NCBI GenBank assembly: GCA_041676645.1
Contig: JBAYRO010000146.1
Span: 1 to 5,824, forward strand
DNA from: JAMLIN01 sp041676645
GTDB taxonomy: Bacteria; Pseudomonadota; Gammaproteobacteria; Burkholderiales; Burkholderiaceae_E
Direction of reading: 5' to 3'
Length of the DNA: 5,824 nucleotides
Both the position numbers and the translations under genes were made by a program. This document shows, piece by piece, positions 1 through 5,659 of this stretch. The notes under the pieces were generated by a model. That model made no database searches, was not told where the DNA came from, and worked only from the letters and a program-made list of their open reading frames with translations. Numbering within the stretch: the stretch's first letter is position 1; each line of letters starts with the position of its first letter.

Positions 1-1418
1 ACCCGGGCGACGATCAGTCGCTTGCGGGTGTCGGCGTTCGGATCGATGATCTTGTAGTACATGTCGTGCGAGAGCGCGTTGGCGATCGCCAGCAGGAGGC
101 CGTCGGCGGTCGACATCGCCGCCGCCATCCCGCCGGCGGCAACGAGGCCCGAGATCACGTACGGCAGGCCCGCGATCTCCGGGGTCGCGAGGACCACGAT
201 GTCCGGCCGCATGTAGAACTCGTTGAGCTGCACGATGCCGTCACCGTTGCCGTCGATCACTGCGAGGTAGCCGACCTCGGCCCAGTTGCGCACCCACTCG
301 AGCGACTGGACCTCCGCGACCGTCTTGCCGATCACCGCGGTGGCGAGATTCGGGTCGAGCAGCTGCAGCTTGGTGAGCGTGGCGAGCACCGGCGCCGTGA
401 AATACAGCAGGAAGATGAACAGCAGCGACCAGGCCACCGACTTGCGGGCCGAGCGTACGGATGGCGTGGTGAAGTAGCGCATCAGGATGTGCGGCAACGA
501 TGCGGTTCCGGCCATCATGCAGATCGCGAGCGTGAAGAACTTCCACGAGTCCATTCCGCCTTGCGGATCGAAGTGCGGCGTCGTCAGCACCCCCACGGCG
601 GGCAGGCCGGAGGGCTGGAGCGCCGGCTGCAGGCCGTACATCTGCTCGAGCTCGGCGATTCGCTGGGCGCCTTCGCCATAACTGAAGTGCGGGATGATGC
701 CGAAGCCCTGCACATTGGACATCCAGATGACCGGCACCAGGTAGGCGATGATCAGCACGATGTACTGGGCCACCTGGGTCCAGGTGACGCCGCGCATGCC
801 GCCGAGCATCGAGCAGAGCAGGATGCCGAGCAGGCCGAACCAGACCCCGACGCCGAACGGAATGCCGAGCGCCCGCGACGCGATCGTGCCCGTCGCATTG
901 ATCTGCGCGGTCACGTAGGTGAACGAGGCCACCACCAGCACGATGACCGCGAAGAAGCGGGCGAGATTGCCGCCGTAGCGGGTCCCGATGAAGTCCGGCA
1001 CGGTGTAGCACCCGAACTTGCGCAGGTACGGCGCCATCAGGGCGTTGACCAGCACATAGCCGCCGGTCCAGCCGATGACGAAGCCCAGGTAGGGATAGCC
1101 GCCGAAGTAGACGCCGCCGGCCAGGGCCACGAAGGATGCCCCCGACATCCAGTCCGCCGCCGTCGCCATGCCGTTGTAGAGCGCCGGGACTTCACGTCCG
1201 GCCACGTAGTAGGCATCGACCTGCATGGTGCGCGACAGCCAGCCGATCACGGCGTAGATCATGATCGTGAACAGCAGGAACAGGATGCCGATCGCCTTGG
1301 CCGATGCGCCGAACTGCTCGGCGACCGCCATCAGCGCGAAAAAGCCCAGGAACCCCAGCGTGTAGAGCGAATACACCTTGCCGAGATTCGCCGTGAAACT
1401 ACCTTTGAGGAGCGCCAT
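1..1418 (-). CDS. Sodium:solute symporter large subunit, VC_2705-type (partial, C-terminus beyond window)
   Basis: Integral inner-membrane secondary transporter of the sodium:solute symporter (SSS) superfamily, expected to import a small organic solute with Na+. 472 codons are present with no stop before the window edge; relatives are usually about 550-600 residues. Hydrophobic segments are visible at about residues 16-33, 41-60, 92-129, 152-172, 187-205, 216-235, 295-315, 327-348 and 405-445. The family hallmark GGMRGVTWTQVAQY lies at 206-219, and ATPEIAGLPYVISGLVAAGG at 411-430 is followed by STADGLLLAIANALSHD, typical of the subfamily that pairs with a DUF4212 protein. A hydrophilic insert at 370-405 holds a canonical EF-hand loop (D389-E400). 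The ATG at 1418 has a strong Shine-Dalgarno site. Substrate is not deducible; distant ActP relatives carry acetate, so a monocarboxylate is a guess. Family call sure, substrate unknown. Confidence 0.95.
   Translation of the reverse strand, partial: MALLKGSFTANLGKVYSLYTLGFLGFFALMAVAEQFGASAKAIGILFLLFTIMIYAVIGWLSRTMQVDAYYVAGREVPALYNGMATAADWMSGASFVALAGGVYFGGYPYLGFVIGWTGGYVLVNALMAPYLRKFGCYTVPDFIGTRYGGNLARFFAVIVLVVASFTYVTAQINATGTIASRALGIPFGVGVWFGLLGILLCSMLGGMRGVTWTQVAQYIVLIIAYLVPVIWMSNVQGFGIIPHFSYGEGAQRIAELEQMYGLQPALQPSGLPAVGVLTTPHFDPQGGMDSWKFFTLAICMMAGTASLPHILMRYFTTPSVRSARKSVAWSLLFIFLLYFTAPVLATLTKLQLLDPNLATAVIGKTVAEVQSLEWVRNWAEVGYLAVIDGNGDGIVQLNEFYMRPDIVVLATPEIAGLPYVISGLVAAGGMAAAMSTADGLLLAIANALSHDMYYKIIDPNADTRKRLIVAR
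219..254 (-). other. EF-hand-type calcium-binding loop within the symporter
   Basis: Residues 389-400 of the symporter read DGNGDGIVQLNE. This matches the 12-residue EF-hand loop: D at position 1, N at 3, D at 5, G at 6, a hydrophobic residue at 8 and E at 12. It sits in a hydrophilic stretch between predicted membrane segments, so it would face one side of the membrane. A flanking helix is plausible before it (about 370-388), but the residues after it (FYMRPDIVVL) lead quickly into the next membrane segment. Calcium binding is inferred from the pattern only. Confidence 0.7.
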
Positions 1419-1425
1419 GACAGTG

Positions 1426-1432
1426 TCTCCTT
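1426..1432 (-). promoter_or_regulatory. Ribosome binding site of the symporter large subunit, overlapping the upstream stop
   Basis: The minus strand reads TGAAGGAGACACTGTCATG, so the AAGGAGA Shine-Dalgarno begins on the last base of the TGA stop codon of the DUF4212 gene and ends 7 bases before the ATG. The two genes are 13 bp apart. This arrangement favours translational coupling, giving linked amounts of the two subunits. Confidence 0.85.
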
Positions 1433-1707
1433 CAGTGGGTGTGGGTGCCGGTGGCGGATTCGTACTCGTCGTCGATCCTGTCCTGGGCGAAGTTCTGGAC
1501 CCAGATCAGGAGGACGAACGCGATCAGCGAACCCTGGACCACCATGTAGTAGCCGAGCTTGAATCCCATGAACGTGAAGGCGTTCAGGTCCTTCGCGAAC
1601 CAGGGCGCGAGAATCGCGAACAACACCCAGAGGGCGAGGATCACGATCGTCAGGTTGCGGGTCTTCTCCCAGTGCCTGACTCGGGCTTGCGTGTCTGCCG
1701 GTGCCAT
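1432..1707 (-). CDS. DUF4212 small subunit of sodium:solute symporter
   Basis: A 91-residue membrane protein of the DUF4212 family (putative solute:sodium symporter small subunit), which is characteristically encoded just upstream of a VC_2705-type symporter, as here. There are two transmembrane helices, at about residues 18-36 and 50-72. The N-terminal HWEKTRNLT and the segment GFKLGYYMVVQGSLIAFVLL around helix 2, with its QGS motif, fit the family pattern. The C-terminal tail is acidic then histidine-containing (DRIDDEYESATGTHTH). It presumably assembles with or stabilises the large subunit; the exact role is not established. The ATG at 1707 has a GGAGGAG site 3 bases upstream. First gene of the operon, with 13 bp to the next gene. 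Confidence 0.93.
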   Translation of the reverse strand: MAPADTQARVRHWEKTRNLTIVILALWVLFAILAPWFAKDLNAFTFMGFKLGYYMVVQGSLIAFVLLIWVQNFAQDRIDDEYESATGTHTH

Positions 1708-1867
1708 GGTCTCCTCCAGTCGTTGAATGGTTCTTCGATGGCATTCGTTGTTCTATGGCAGGCTCAGCCTAGATTCGGAAACTTTCATTTCCCTTACAAA
1801 ATCCGTTTGGCTATCCGTGATATCACTTAGTCGTCGAATCGGTGCACTGGCGGGCGAATGGAAGGAA
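1708..1867. promoter_or_regulatory. Divergent promoter/operator region between symporter operon and unknown gene
   Basis: This is the only clearly AT-richer stretch of the left half (about 1745-1830), as expected for back-to-back promoters. It holds the GGAGGAG Shine-Dalgarno of the DUF4212 gene (minus strand, 1711-1717), an 11-bp near-palindrome AGGCTCAGCCT (1760-1770), a GGAAA/TTTCC inverted repeat with a 6-bp spacer (1777-1792) and a perfect 10-bp palindrome GTGATATCAC (1817-1826). A weak sigma70-like pair for the symporter operon can be read on the minus strand as TTGTAA then AATCTA with 18 bp between, but I do not trust it. Sigma54 matches were checked and have wrong spacing. Confidence 0.5.
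1817..1826. promoter_or_regulatory. Perfect 10-bp palindrome GTGATATCAC, candidate operator
   Basis: The sequence reads identically on both strands and lies in the middle of the divergent intergenic region. The GTGA/TCAC half sites resemble those of several dimeric regulators, but the 2-bp spacer differs from the CRP/FNR spacing. Chance palindromes of this size are expected a few times in a window like this, so only the position supports a role. Confidence 0.3.
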
Positions 1868-2482
1868 GTGATCAGCCGCTTCACGCCTCGGCGCGAACGG
1901 CACCCGATCGCCAGCGAGGCGGAACTGCGGCACTTCGTCGCGACCCGCGCGGCGGAGATCGCCCAGAAGACGCTCTACGGCTACCTGCGAACCCGCATCG
2001 GAACCCGCTATCCGGAAGCCTTCCGCAACCCGGACTTCGCGCGGTCGATCGACATCGCGAAGCTGCATGTCTTCGCGGCCTGCCTGTCCGATCTCGCGAT
2101 CCATGCGAGCGCCCGGGCGACCGTCGATCCGCGTATCGACGATGCCACGCGCGCGGCGCTGGCCAGCGCATGCCTGCGCCGCGGGCTGGACGACAATGCG
2201 GGCAGCTTCGTCGAAGGCTTCTCGCGGGCCGAAGCCGAGAACGCCCTTGAAATCCGGCTTGCCGGACTCGACTGGAGCCGCATGGGGGCGGGCCCGGAAA
2301 GCTTCGCCACCAGTCCCGCGGCGCTGGCGCGGTGGGCGCCGGTCGCGCCCGAACTCAAGAAGCACGACATCGAGATCATCGAGAACTCGGTACGCTTCGC
2401 CTGGCAGGAGATCCGCGTCGACTTCGGGCACCGACTCGACCCGCAGGCCATTGCCGCCGAGCTGCTCGCCGCCGCCCGATAG
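1868..2482 (+). CDS. Conserved hypothetical protein, soluble and helical
   Basis: About 204 residues, function unknown. I see no signal peptide, membrane segment, nucleotide-binding loop or metal-binding cluster; the sequence is rich in Ala, Arg, Glu and Leu and looks helical and cytoplasmic. The most patterned part is the first half, EAELRHFVATRAAEIAQKTL (residues 17-36) then YLRTRIGTRYPEAF (39-52), vaguely recalling uncharacterised alphaproteobacterial proteins sometimes labelled 'esterase', though no GxSxG or other esterase motif is present. The frame is open from an ATG at 1727, but codons before about 1845 have a low third-position GC unlike the body and no Shine-Dalgarno, so I prefer the GTG at 1868; GTG at 1817 is a third option. 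The purine run AAGGA ends only one base before the 1868 start, so the start is uncertain. Divergent from the symporter operon; ends TAG. Confidence 0.7.
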   Translation: MISRFTPRRERHPIASEAELRHFVATRAAEIAQKTLYGYLRTRIGTRYPEAFRNPDFARSIDIAKLHVFAACLSDLAIHASARATVDPRIDDATRAALASACLRRGLDDNAGSFVEGFSRAEAENALEIRLAGLDWSRMGAGPESFATSPAALARWAPVAPELKKHDIEIIENSVRFAWQEIRVDFGHRLDPQAIAAELLAAAR

Positions 2483-2501
2483 GCGCTCGCCGCCGCCCGA
2501 T
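2464..2501 (+). repeat. 17-bp direct repeat, 21-bp period, across a stop codon
   Basis: The string gctcgccgccgcccgat occurs at 2464-2480 and again at 2485-2501. The first copy encodes the last residues (LLAAAR) of the hypothetical protein and supplies the T of its TAG stop (2480-2482); the second lies in the convergent spacer. It looks like a small slippage duplication at the 3' end of the gene. Confidence 0.8.
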
Positions 2502-2507
2502 GCGCCT
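2481..2507. terminator. Possible weak hairpin between convergent genes
   Basis: AGGCGC (2481-2486) and GCGCCT (2502-2507) form a 6-bp GC-rich stem around a 15-base loop that contains the second copy of the 17-bp repeat. It lies between the stop codons of two convergent genes, where a bidirectional terminator would be useful, but there is no T-run on either side and the loop is long. A terminator role is only a suggestion. Confidence 0.25.
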
Positions 2508-2515
2508 GCGAAGCT

Positions 2516-3415
2516 TCAGCGAACCCGCTGCTGGCTGATCATGTACAGGCCGGCGCAGAGCAGCAGGCCAATGCCCGCCCAGGCGAGCGGATTCGGGACA
2601 TCGCCCCAGATCAGGTAGCCGAGCACCACCGCCCACAGCAGTCCGACATAGCGGAACGGGGCCACCACGGAGACTTCACCGCGACGCACCGAGGCGATCA
2701 CCGAATAGTAGGCGGTGGACAGGCAGCCCGCCGCCAGGGCAAGCAGGCCGACATCGCTCCAGAGCATCGGCGTCCAGCCCTCGAACAGCAGCACCACCAC
2801 GGCCATTGCGACGACGACCGCGGCGGTGGCCAGCGTGACGACGATGGAAGGCGTGCCGACGGGAATCTTGCGGGTCAGCAGGTCACGACCCGCGTAGACC
2901 AGGGTCGAGAGCAGGCACAGCCAGGCGTACAGGTTGAAGCCCTCGGCCTGGGGCTGGATCACCAGCATCACGCCGAGGAAGCCCAGCCCGATCGCGACCC
3001 AGCGCCTTGCGTCGACGCGCTCGCGCAGAAAGAACAGGGCCAGTATCCCGATGAACAGCGGCGACGACATGTAGATGGCGGTCGCGTTGGCGAGCGGCAG
3101 ATGATAGAGGGCCGCCAGGTAGAGAAAGGTGCCGACGCCCTCGCAGCCGGCGCGCACGCCGACCCAGCCGCGAAACAGCTCCGACACCCGGACCAGCGCC
3201 CCCATCCGCCAGGCGACGAGCATGATCAGGGCGATCGCCATGCAGCCCCGCACCACGATCATCTGCGCGCTGGGGATCCGCGCCAGCACGGTCTTGACCA
3301 GCGCATCGTTGGCGATGAAGCAGGTCATCGCCAGCACCATCCAGAGGATGCCGATGCGATTGGAGCGCGCCTGCTCCGCGGTGTCCGCCGCGGCATGGGC
3401 CGGGGTGGCGCTCAT
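2516..3415 (-). CDS. EamA/DMT superfamily transporter
   Basis: A 299-residue inner-membrane permease of the drug/metabolite transporter superfamily, close to the usual 280-310 residues. Ten hydrophobic helices form two EamA repeats (about 22-153 and 163-293). The first repeat ends with the family-type block LALFFLRERVDARRWVAIGL (125-144) and GFLGVMLVIQP; the second has APFRYVGLLWAVVLGYLIWG (252-271) and GIGLLLCAGLY. The loop after helix 6 carries YAGRDLLTRKIP (174-185). Substrate cannot be told; such proteins export or import metabolites, amino acids or S-adenosylmethionine. The start is uncertain: an in-frame GTG at 3427 adds four residues (MRAA), and neither start has a convincing Shine-Dalgarno; I chose the ATG. 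It lies 73 bp downstream of rnk on the same strand, so it may be read from the rnk transcript, and it converges on the hypothetical gene ending at 2482. Confidence 0.93.
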   Translation of the reverse strand: MSATPAHAAADTAEQARSNRIGILWMVLAMTCFIANDALVKTVLARIPSAQMIVVRGCMAIALIMLVAWRMGALVRVSELFRGWVGVRAGCEGVGTFLYLAALYHLPLANATAIYMSSPLFIGILALFFLRERVDARRWVAIGLGFLGVMLVIQPQAEGFNLYAWLCLLSTLVYAGRDLLTRKIPVGTPSIVVTLATAAVVVAMAVVVLLFEGWTPMLWSDVGLLALAAGCLSTAYYSVIASVRRGEVSVVAPFRYVGLLWAVVLGYLIWGDVPNPLAWAGIGLLLCAGLYMISQQRVR

Positions 3416-3488
3416 GGCGGCGCGCACCGGGCGCGGTCGGCCACGCCTCGATGGTCAGGGGCCGAGGCCACGCGCGGGAACGTGCCGC

Positions 3489-3908
3489 TCAGCGATGGAA
3501 CACGCCGGCTCGCTCCGGCTGGTACGAGACTTCCTCGATCCGGACCCGCAACACCCCGCCGCCGGGTTTCGGCCATTCGATCTCGTCGCCCTGGGAAAGA
3601 CCGAGCAGCGCGCTGCCGACCGGCGCGAGCACCGAGATGCTGCCGCCGCTGTTGTCGACATCCTTGGGGTAGACCAGGGTGAGCTGGAACTCCTCGTCGG
3701 AATTCTCGACCTTGAAGCGCACGGTCGAGTTCATCGTCACGACGGTCGGCGGCACATCCTTCGGGTCGACCACGTCGGCCCGCTCGAGCTCGGCCTCGAG
3801 CTGCTCCTTGCCCGGAATCGAACTACCGTGAAGCGAGTCGAGCAGGTCCTCGAGCCGCTCGGCATCGAGCGACGAGACGATGATCCGGGGTTTCGCATTC
3901 GCATTCAT
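3489..3908 (-). CDS. rnk: Rnk, nucleoside diphosphate kinase regulator (GreA/GreB family)
   Basis: A 139-residue protein, near the 136 residues of E. coli Rnk. It has a short N-terminal helical part (IIVSSLDAERLEDLLDSL, residues 9-26) and a GreA/GreB-type C-terminal domain (about 52-132) with the signatures VVTMNSTVRF (56-65), TLVYPKDVD (77-85), SVLAPVGSALLGLSQGDEIE (92-111) and SYQPERAGVF (128-137). Rnk homologues bind RNA polymerase but lack the long coiled coil that GreA inserts in the secondary channel; in Pseudomonas and E. coli rnk was found to affect nucleoside diphosphate kinase levels and nucleotide pools. The frame extends upstream to 3992, but the ATG at 3908 is chosen because GGAG (plus-strand 3915-3918) sits 6 bases before it and the N-terminus matches the family. 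Follows gdhA on the same strand after 124 bp. Confidence 0.95.
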   Translation of the reverse strand: MNANAKPRIIVSSLDAERLEDLLDSLHGSSIPGKEQLEAELERADVVDPKDVPPTVVTMNSTVRFKVENSDEEFQLTLVYPKDVDNSGGSISVLAPVGSALLGLSQGDEIEWPKPGGGVLRVRIEEVSYQPERAGVFHR

Positions 3909-3914
3909 TTCCAA

Positions 3915-3918
3915 CTCC
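3915..3918 (-). promoter_or_regulatory. Ribosome binding site deciding the rnk start
   Basis: The minus strand reads GGAGTTGGAAATGAATGCG. The GGAG core lies 6 bases before the ATG at 3908. This supports a 139-residue protein over the 28-residue N-terminal extension allowed by the open frame. Confidence 0.75.
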
Positions 3919-3929
3919 GTGAACCATTC

Positions 3930-3982
3930 CGGCGAATCCGCCGACCGGGGAGAATCGCGAACCGGCGCCGCAGCGCCGATTC
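3930..3982. repeat. Two compact hairpins in the rnk leader
   Basis: The first hairpin is CGGCG (3930-3934) and CGCCG (3939-3943) around the 4-base loop AATC. The second is CGGCGC (3963-3968) and GCGCCG (3973-3978) around CGCA; it can be extended by GAAT (3952-3955) pairing with ATTC (3979-3982), leaving a 7-base bulge on one side. Neither has a T-run. The first lies about a dozen bases upstream of the rnk Shine-Dalgarno. Confidence 0.5.
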
Positions 3983-3995
3983 GACCAGACACCTA

Positions 3996-4029
3996 CCTGG
4001 CCCTGCCCGCCTGGGCAGGCCCGTCCAGG
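3996..4029 (-). terminator. Hairpin just after gdhA stop (terminator-like stem without T-run)
   Basis: An inner 7-bp stem CCTGCCC (4002-4008) and GGGCAGG (4013-4019) with a 4-base loop is enclosed by an outer 5-bp stem CCTGG (3996-4000) and CCAGG (4025-4029). It starts 3 bases past the gdhA stop codon. On the minus strand no T-tract follows, so it is not a standard intrinsic terminator; it could pause polymerase, protect the 3' end of gdhA mRNA from exonucleases, or be a processing site. Confidence 0.5.
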
Positions 4030-4032
4030 GCG

Positions 4033-5385
4033 TCAGACCACGCCTTGCTGGAGCATCGCGTCGGCGACACGCCGAAAGCCGGCGATGTTCGCCCCCAGCA
4101 CCAGGTTGCCTGGCTGGCCGAACTCGGCGGCCGTCTCGCTGCATCGACGATAGATGTCGAGCATGATGCCTTGCAAGCGCTGGTCGACCTGCTCGAAATC
4201 CCATTGCTGCATGCTGGCGTTCTGGCTCATCTCGAGCTGGCTGGTCGCGACGCCGCCGGCATTGGCCGCCTTCCCCGGACCGTACAGGATGCGCTCGCGC
4301 ACGAACAGTTCCACGGCCGCCGGCGTCGACGGCATGTTCGCCCCTTCGCTCACGCATTGGCAACCATTGGCGAGCAGGCGCTGGGCGTCGGCCTCGGTGA
4401 GCTCGTTCTGGGTGGCGCACGGAAACGCCACCTGGCCGGGGAAGCCCCACACCGCATGCCCATCCTCCGGATAGGCGTCGAGCGGGACGAACTCGGCCTT
4501 GGGGAAGTCGTTCAGGTACTCGCGCAGCGACAGTCGCTCGGCTTCCTTGAGCCGCTTGAGCGTCTCGAGATCGATGCCATGCGGGTCGTACAGGGTGCCG
4601 GTCGAATCGGAGCAGGTGATCGGACGGGCGCCGAACTGGTAGAGCTTCTCGATCGTGTAGATGGCCACATTGCCGGCGCCCGAGACCAGGCAGGTCTTGC
4701 CTTCGATGGTCTCGCCCCGGCCCTGCAGCATGTTCTGCGCGAAATAGACGCAGCCGTAGCCGGTCGCTTCGCGGCGTCCGTAGGATCCGCCCCAGAGCAG
4801 TCCCTTGCCGGTCAGCACGCCCTCGTAGCGACCGGTCAGGCGCTTGTACTGGCCGAACAGGTAGCCGATCTCGCGGGCGCCGACGCCGATGTCGCCCGCC
4901 GGGACATCGACCGTCGGTCCGATGTGCCGGTACAGCTCGTTCATGAACGACTGGCAGAAACGCATGATCTCGTGATCGGAGCGGCCCTTGGGATCGAAGT
5001 TCGCGCCGCCCTTGGCCCCGCCGATCGCCAGTCCGGTGAGGGCGTTCTTGAAGATCTGCTCGAAGCCGAGGAACTTGATGATTCCGGCATTGACCGACCC
5101 ATGGAATCGCAGGCCGCCCTTGTAGGGTCCGAGCGCCGAATTGAACTCCATCCGGTAGCCCTTGTTGACACGCACCTGGCCCTCGTCGTCGACCCACGGA
5201 ACCCGGAACAGGATCTGCCGCTCGGGCTCGACGATGCGCTCGATGATCGCGTTTCGACGGTATTGCGGGTCCGACTCGAGCAACGGCGCAAGCGATTCGA
5301 GGACTTCCTCGACCGCCTGGTAGAACAGCGCCTGGGCGGGACTCGATCTGGCGAGATCGGCAATCGTCCTATGGATATAAGACAT
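4033..5385 (-). CDS. gdhA: NADP-type glutamate dehydrogenase
   Basis: Cytoplasmic hexameric enzyme that makes L-glutamate from 2-oxoglutarate and ammonium with NADPH. 450 residues, against 447 in E. coli and 449 in Clostridium symbiosum. The substrate domain carries YKGGLRFHGSVN (88-99) and GGAKGG (122-127); the substrate and catalytic lysines fall at K89, K113 and K125 and the catalytic aspartate at D165 in PAGDIGVG, the same numbers as I recall for the clostridial enzyme. The nucleotide domain has SGAGNVA (235-241) and CSDSTG (258-263), consistent with NADP use. Late motifs are FPCATQNEL (321-329), EGANMPST (347-354) and GKAANAGGVATSQLEMSQNA (371-390). Residue 96 is Gly where E. coli has Pro, and residue 124 is Ala where E. 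coli has Gly. The ATG at 5385 fits the family length and has GAGG 10 bases upstream; the frame stays open to 5466 without family resemblance. Confidence 0.97.
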   Translation of the reverse strand: MSYIHRTIADLARSSPAQALFYQAVEEVLESLAPLLESDPQYRRNAIIERIVEPERQILFRVPWVDDEGQVRVNKGYRMEFNSALGPYKGGLRFHGSVNAGIIKFLGFEQIFKNALTGLAIGGAKGGANFDPKGRSDHEIMRFCQSFMNELYRHIGPTVDVPAGDIGVGAREIGYLFGQYKRLTGRYEGVLTGKGLLWGGSYGRREATGYGCVYFAQNMLQGRGETIEGKTCLVSGAGNVAIYTIEKLYQFGARPITCSDSTGTLYDPHGIDLETLKRLKEAERLSLREYLNDFPKAEFVPLDAYPEDGHAVWGFPGQVAFPCATQNELTEADAQRLLANGCQCVSEGANMPSTPAAVELFVRERILYGPGKAANAGGVATSQLEMSQNASMQQWDFEQVDQRLQGIMLDIYRRCSETAAEFGQPGNLVLGANIAGFRRVADAMLQQGVV

Positions 5386-5659
5386 GGAGCATATGCCTCG
5401 AATAGCGAGTAAGCGCCGGAGTCGGCAGCAAGTCGAACGTTTCACGACCGCCGGCCCGGCCACCATGAGGGGGCGACCGAAACCGGATCAGTCGAAGGGG
5501 TTCCGAACGGGTCCGCCACCTGGGCCTGCCGGTCGCGGCTCACCGCCGGAGCGCCGGATCGGCACCGACTGCCCCGGGTTGCCGCTGGCCTCTTCGTGAC
5601 CTCTTCGCGGCCCTATCGGCGACCGTGTCCTCGGAAACGGACAAAAGGCGACAATTTTA
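5386..5659. other. 274-bp intergenic region upstream of gdhA
   Basis: I see no convincing gene or named RNA here. In the gdhA direction it holds the GAGG ribosome site (5396-5399), an AACGTT-centred element flanked by GTCG/CGAC arms (5432-5448), an 8-bp direct repeat CCTCTTCG at 5589-5596 and 5600-5607 (11-bp period), and a 5-bp stem TGTCC/GGACA with an 8-base loop (5626-5643). A short AT-rich patch (5651-5660) follows the upstream gene's stop. The gdhA promoter should lie here, but I cannot name a -35/-10 pair. An open plus-strand frame at 5384-5599 is low-complexity in Pro, Gly and Arg and has no ribosome site. Confidence 0.5.

Noticed and set aside
66..1562. Long plus-strand open frame (498 codons) antisense to the symporter operon
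   Set aside because: Composition is dominated by Arg, His, Asp, Glu and Gln with no domain pattern, as expected from the complement of a GC-rich membrane-protein gene. The minus-strand frames are clear family members.
1331..1744. 137-codon minus-strand frame overlapping the DUF4212 gene
   Set aside because: Different frame from the clear DUF4212 protein, with no membrane segments or motif; a shadow.
1738..1770. Sigma54-like promoter (TGGCA followed by TTG or GC)
   Set aside because: The distance between the GG and GC-like elements is about two bases too short in both readings, so it does not fit the -24/-12 spacing.
1858..2250. 130-codon plus-strand frame starting ATG 1858
   Set aside because: Out of frame with the better-supported gene ending at 2482; Arg/Ala/Gly/Pro-rich and without a plausible fold.
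3905..5197. Minus-strand open frame (430 codons) in another frame of gdhA
   Set aside because: Arg/Pro/Ala-rich out-of-frame shadow of gdhA without any family resemblance.
3880..5412. Long plus-strand open frame (510 codons) antisense to gdhA
   Set aside because: It mirrors gdhA, whose identity is certain, and stays open only because stop codons are rare in GC-rich complement frames. It crosses the hairpin spacer and the start of rnk, with no ribosome site or recognisable motif.
5384..5599. 71-codon plus-strand open frame in the gdhA upstream spacer
   Set aside because: Starts opposite the gdhA start codon, lacks a Shine-Dalgarno and is low-complexity (Pro, Gly, Arg, Ser).
5626..5643. TGTCC/GGACA stem downstream of the CinA-like gene as an intrinsic terminator
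   Set aside because: The stem is only 5 bp with an 8-base loop, and no T-run follows in the direction of that gene.
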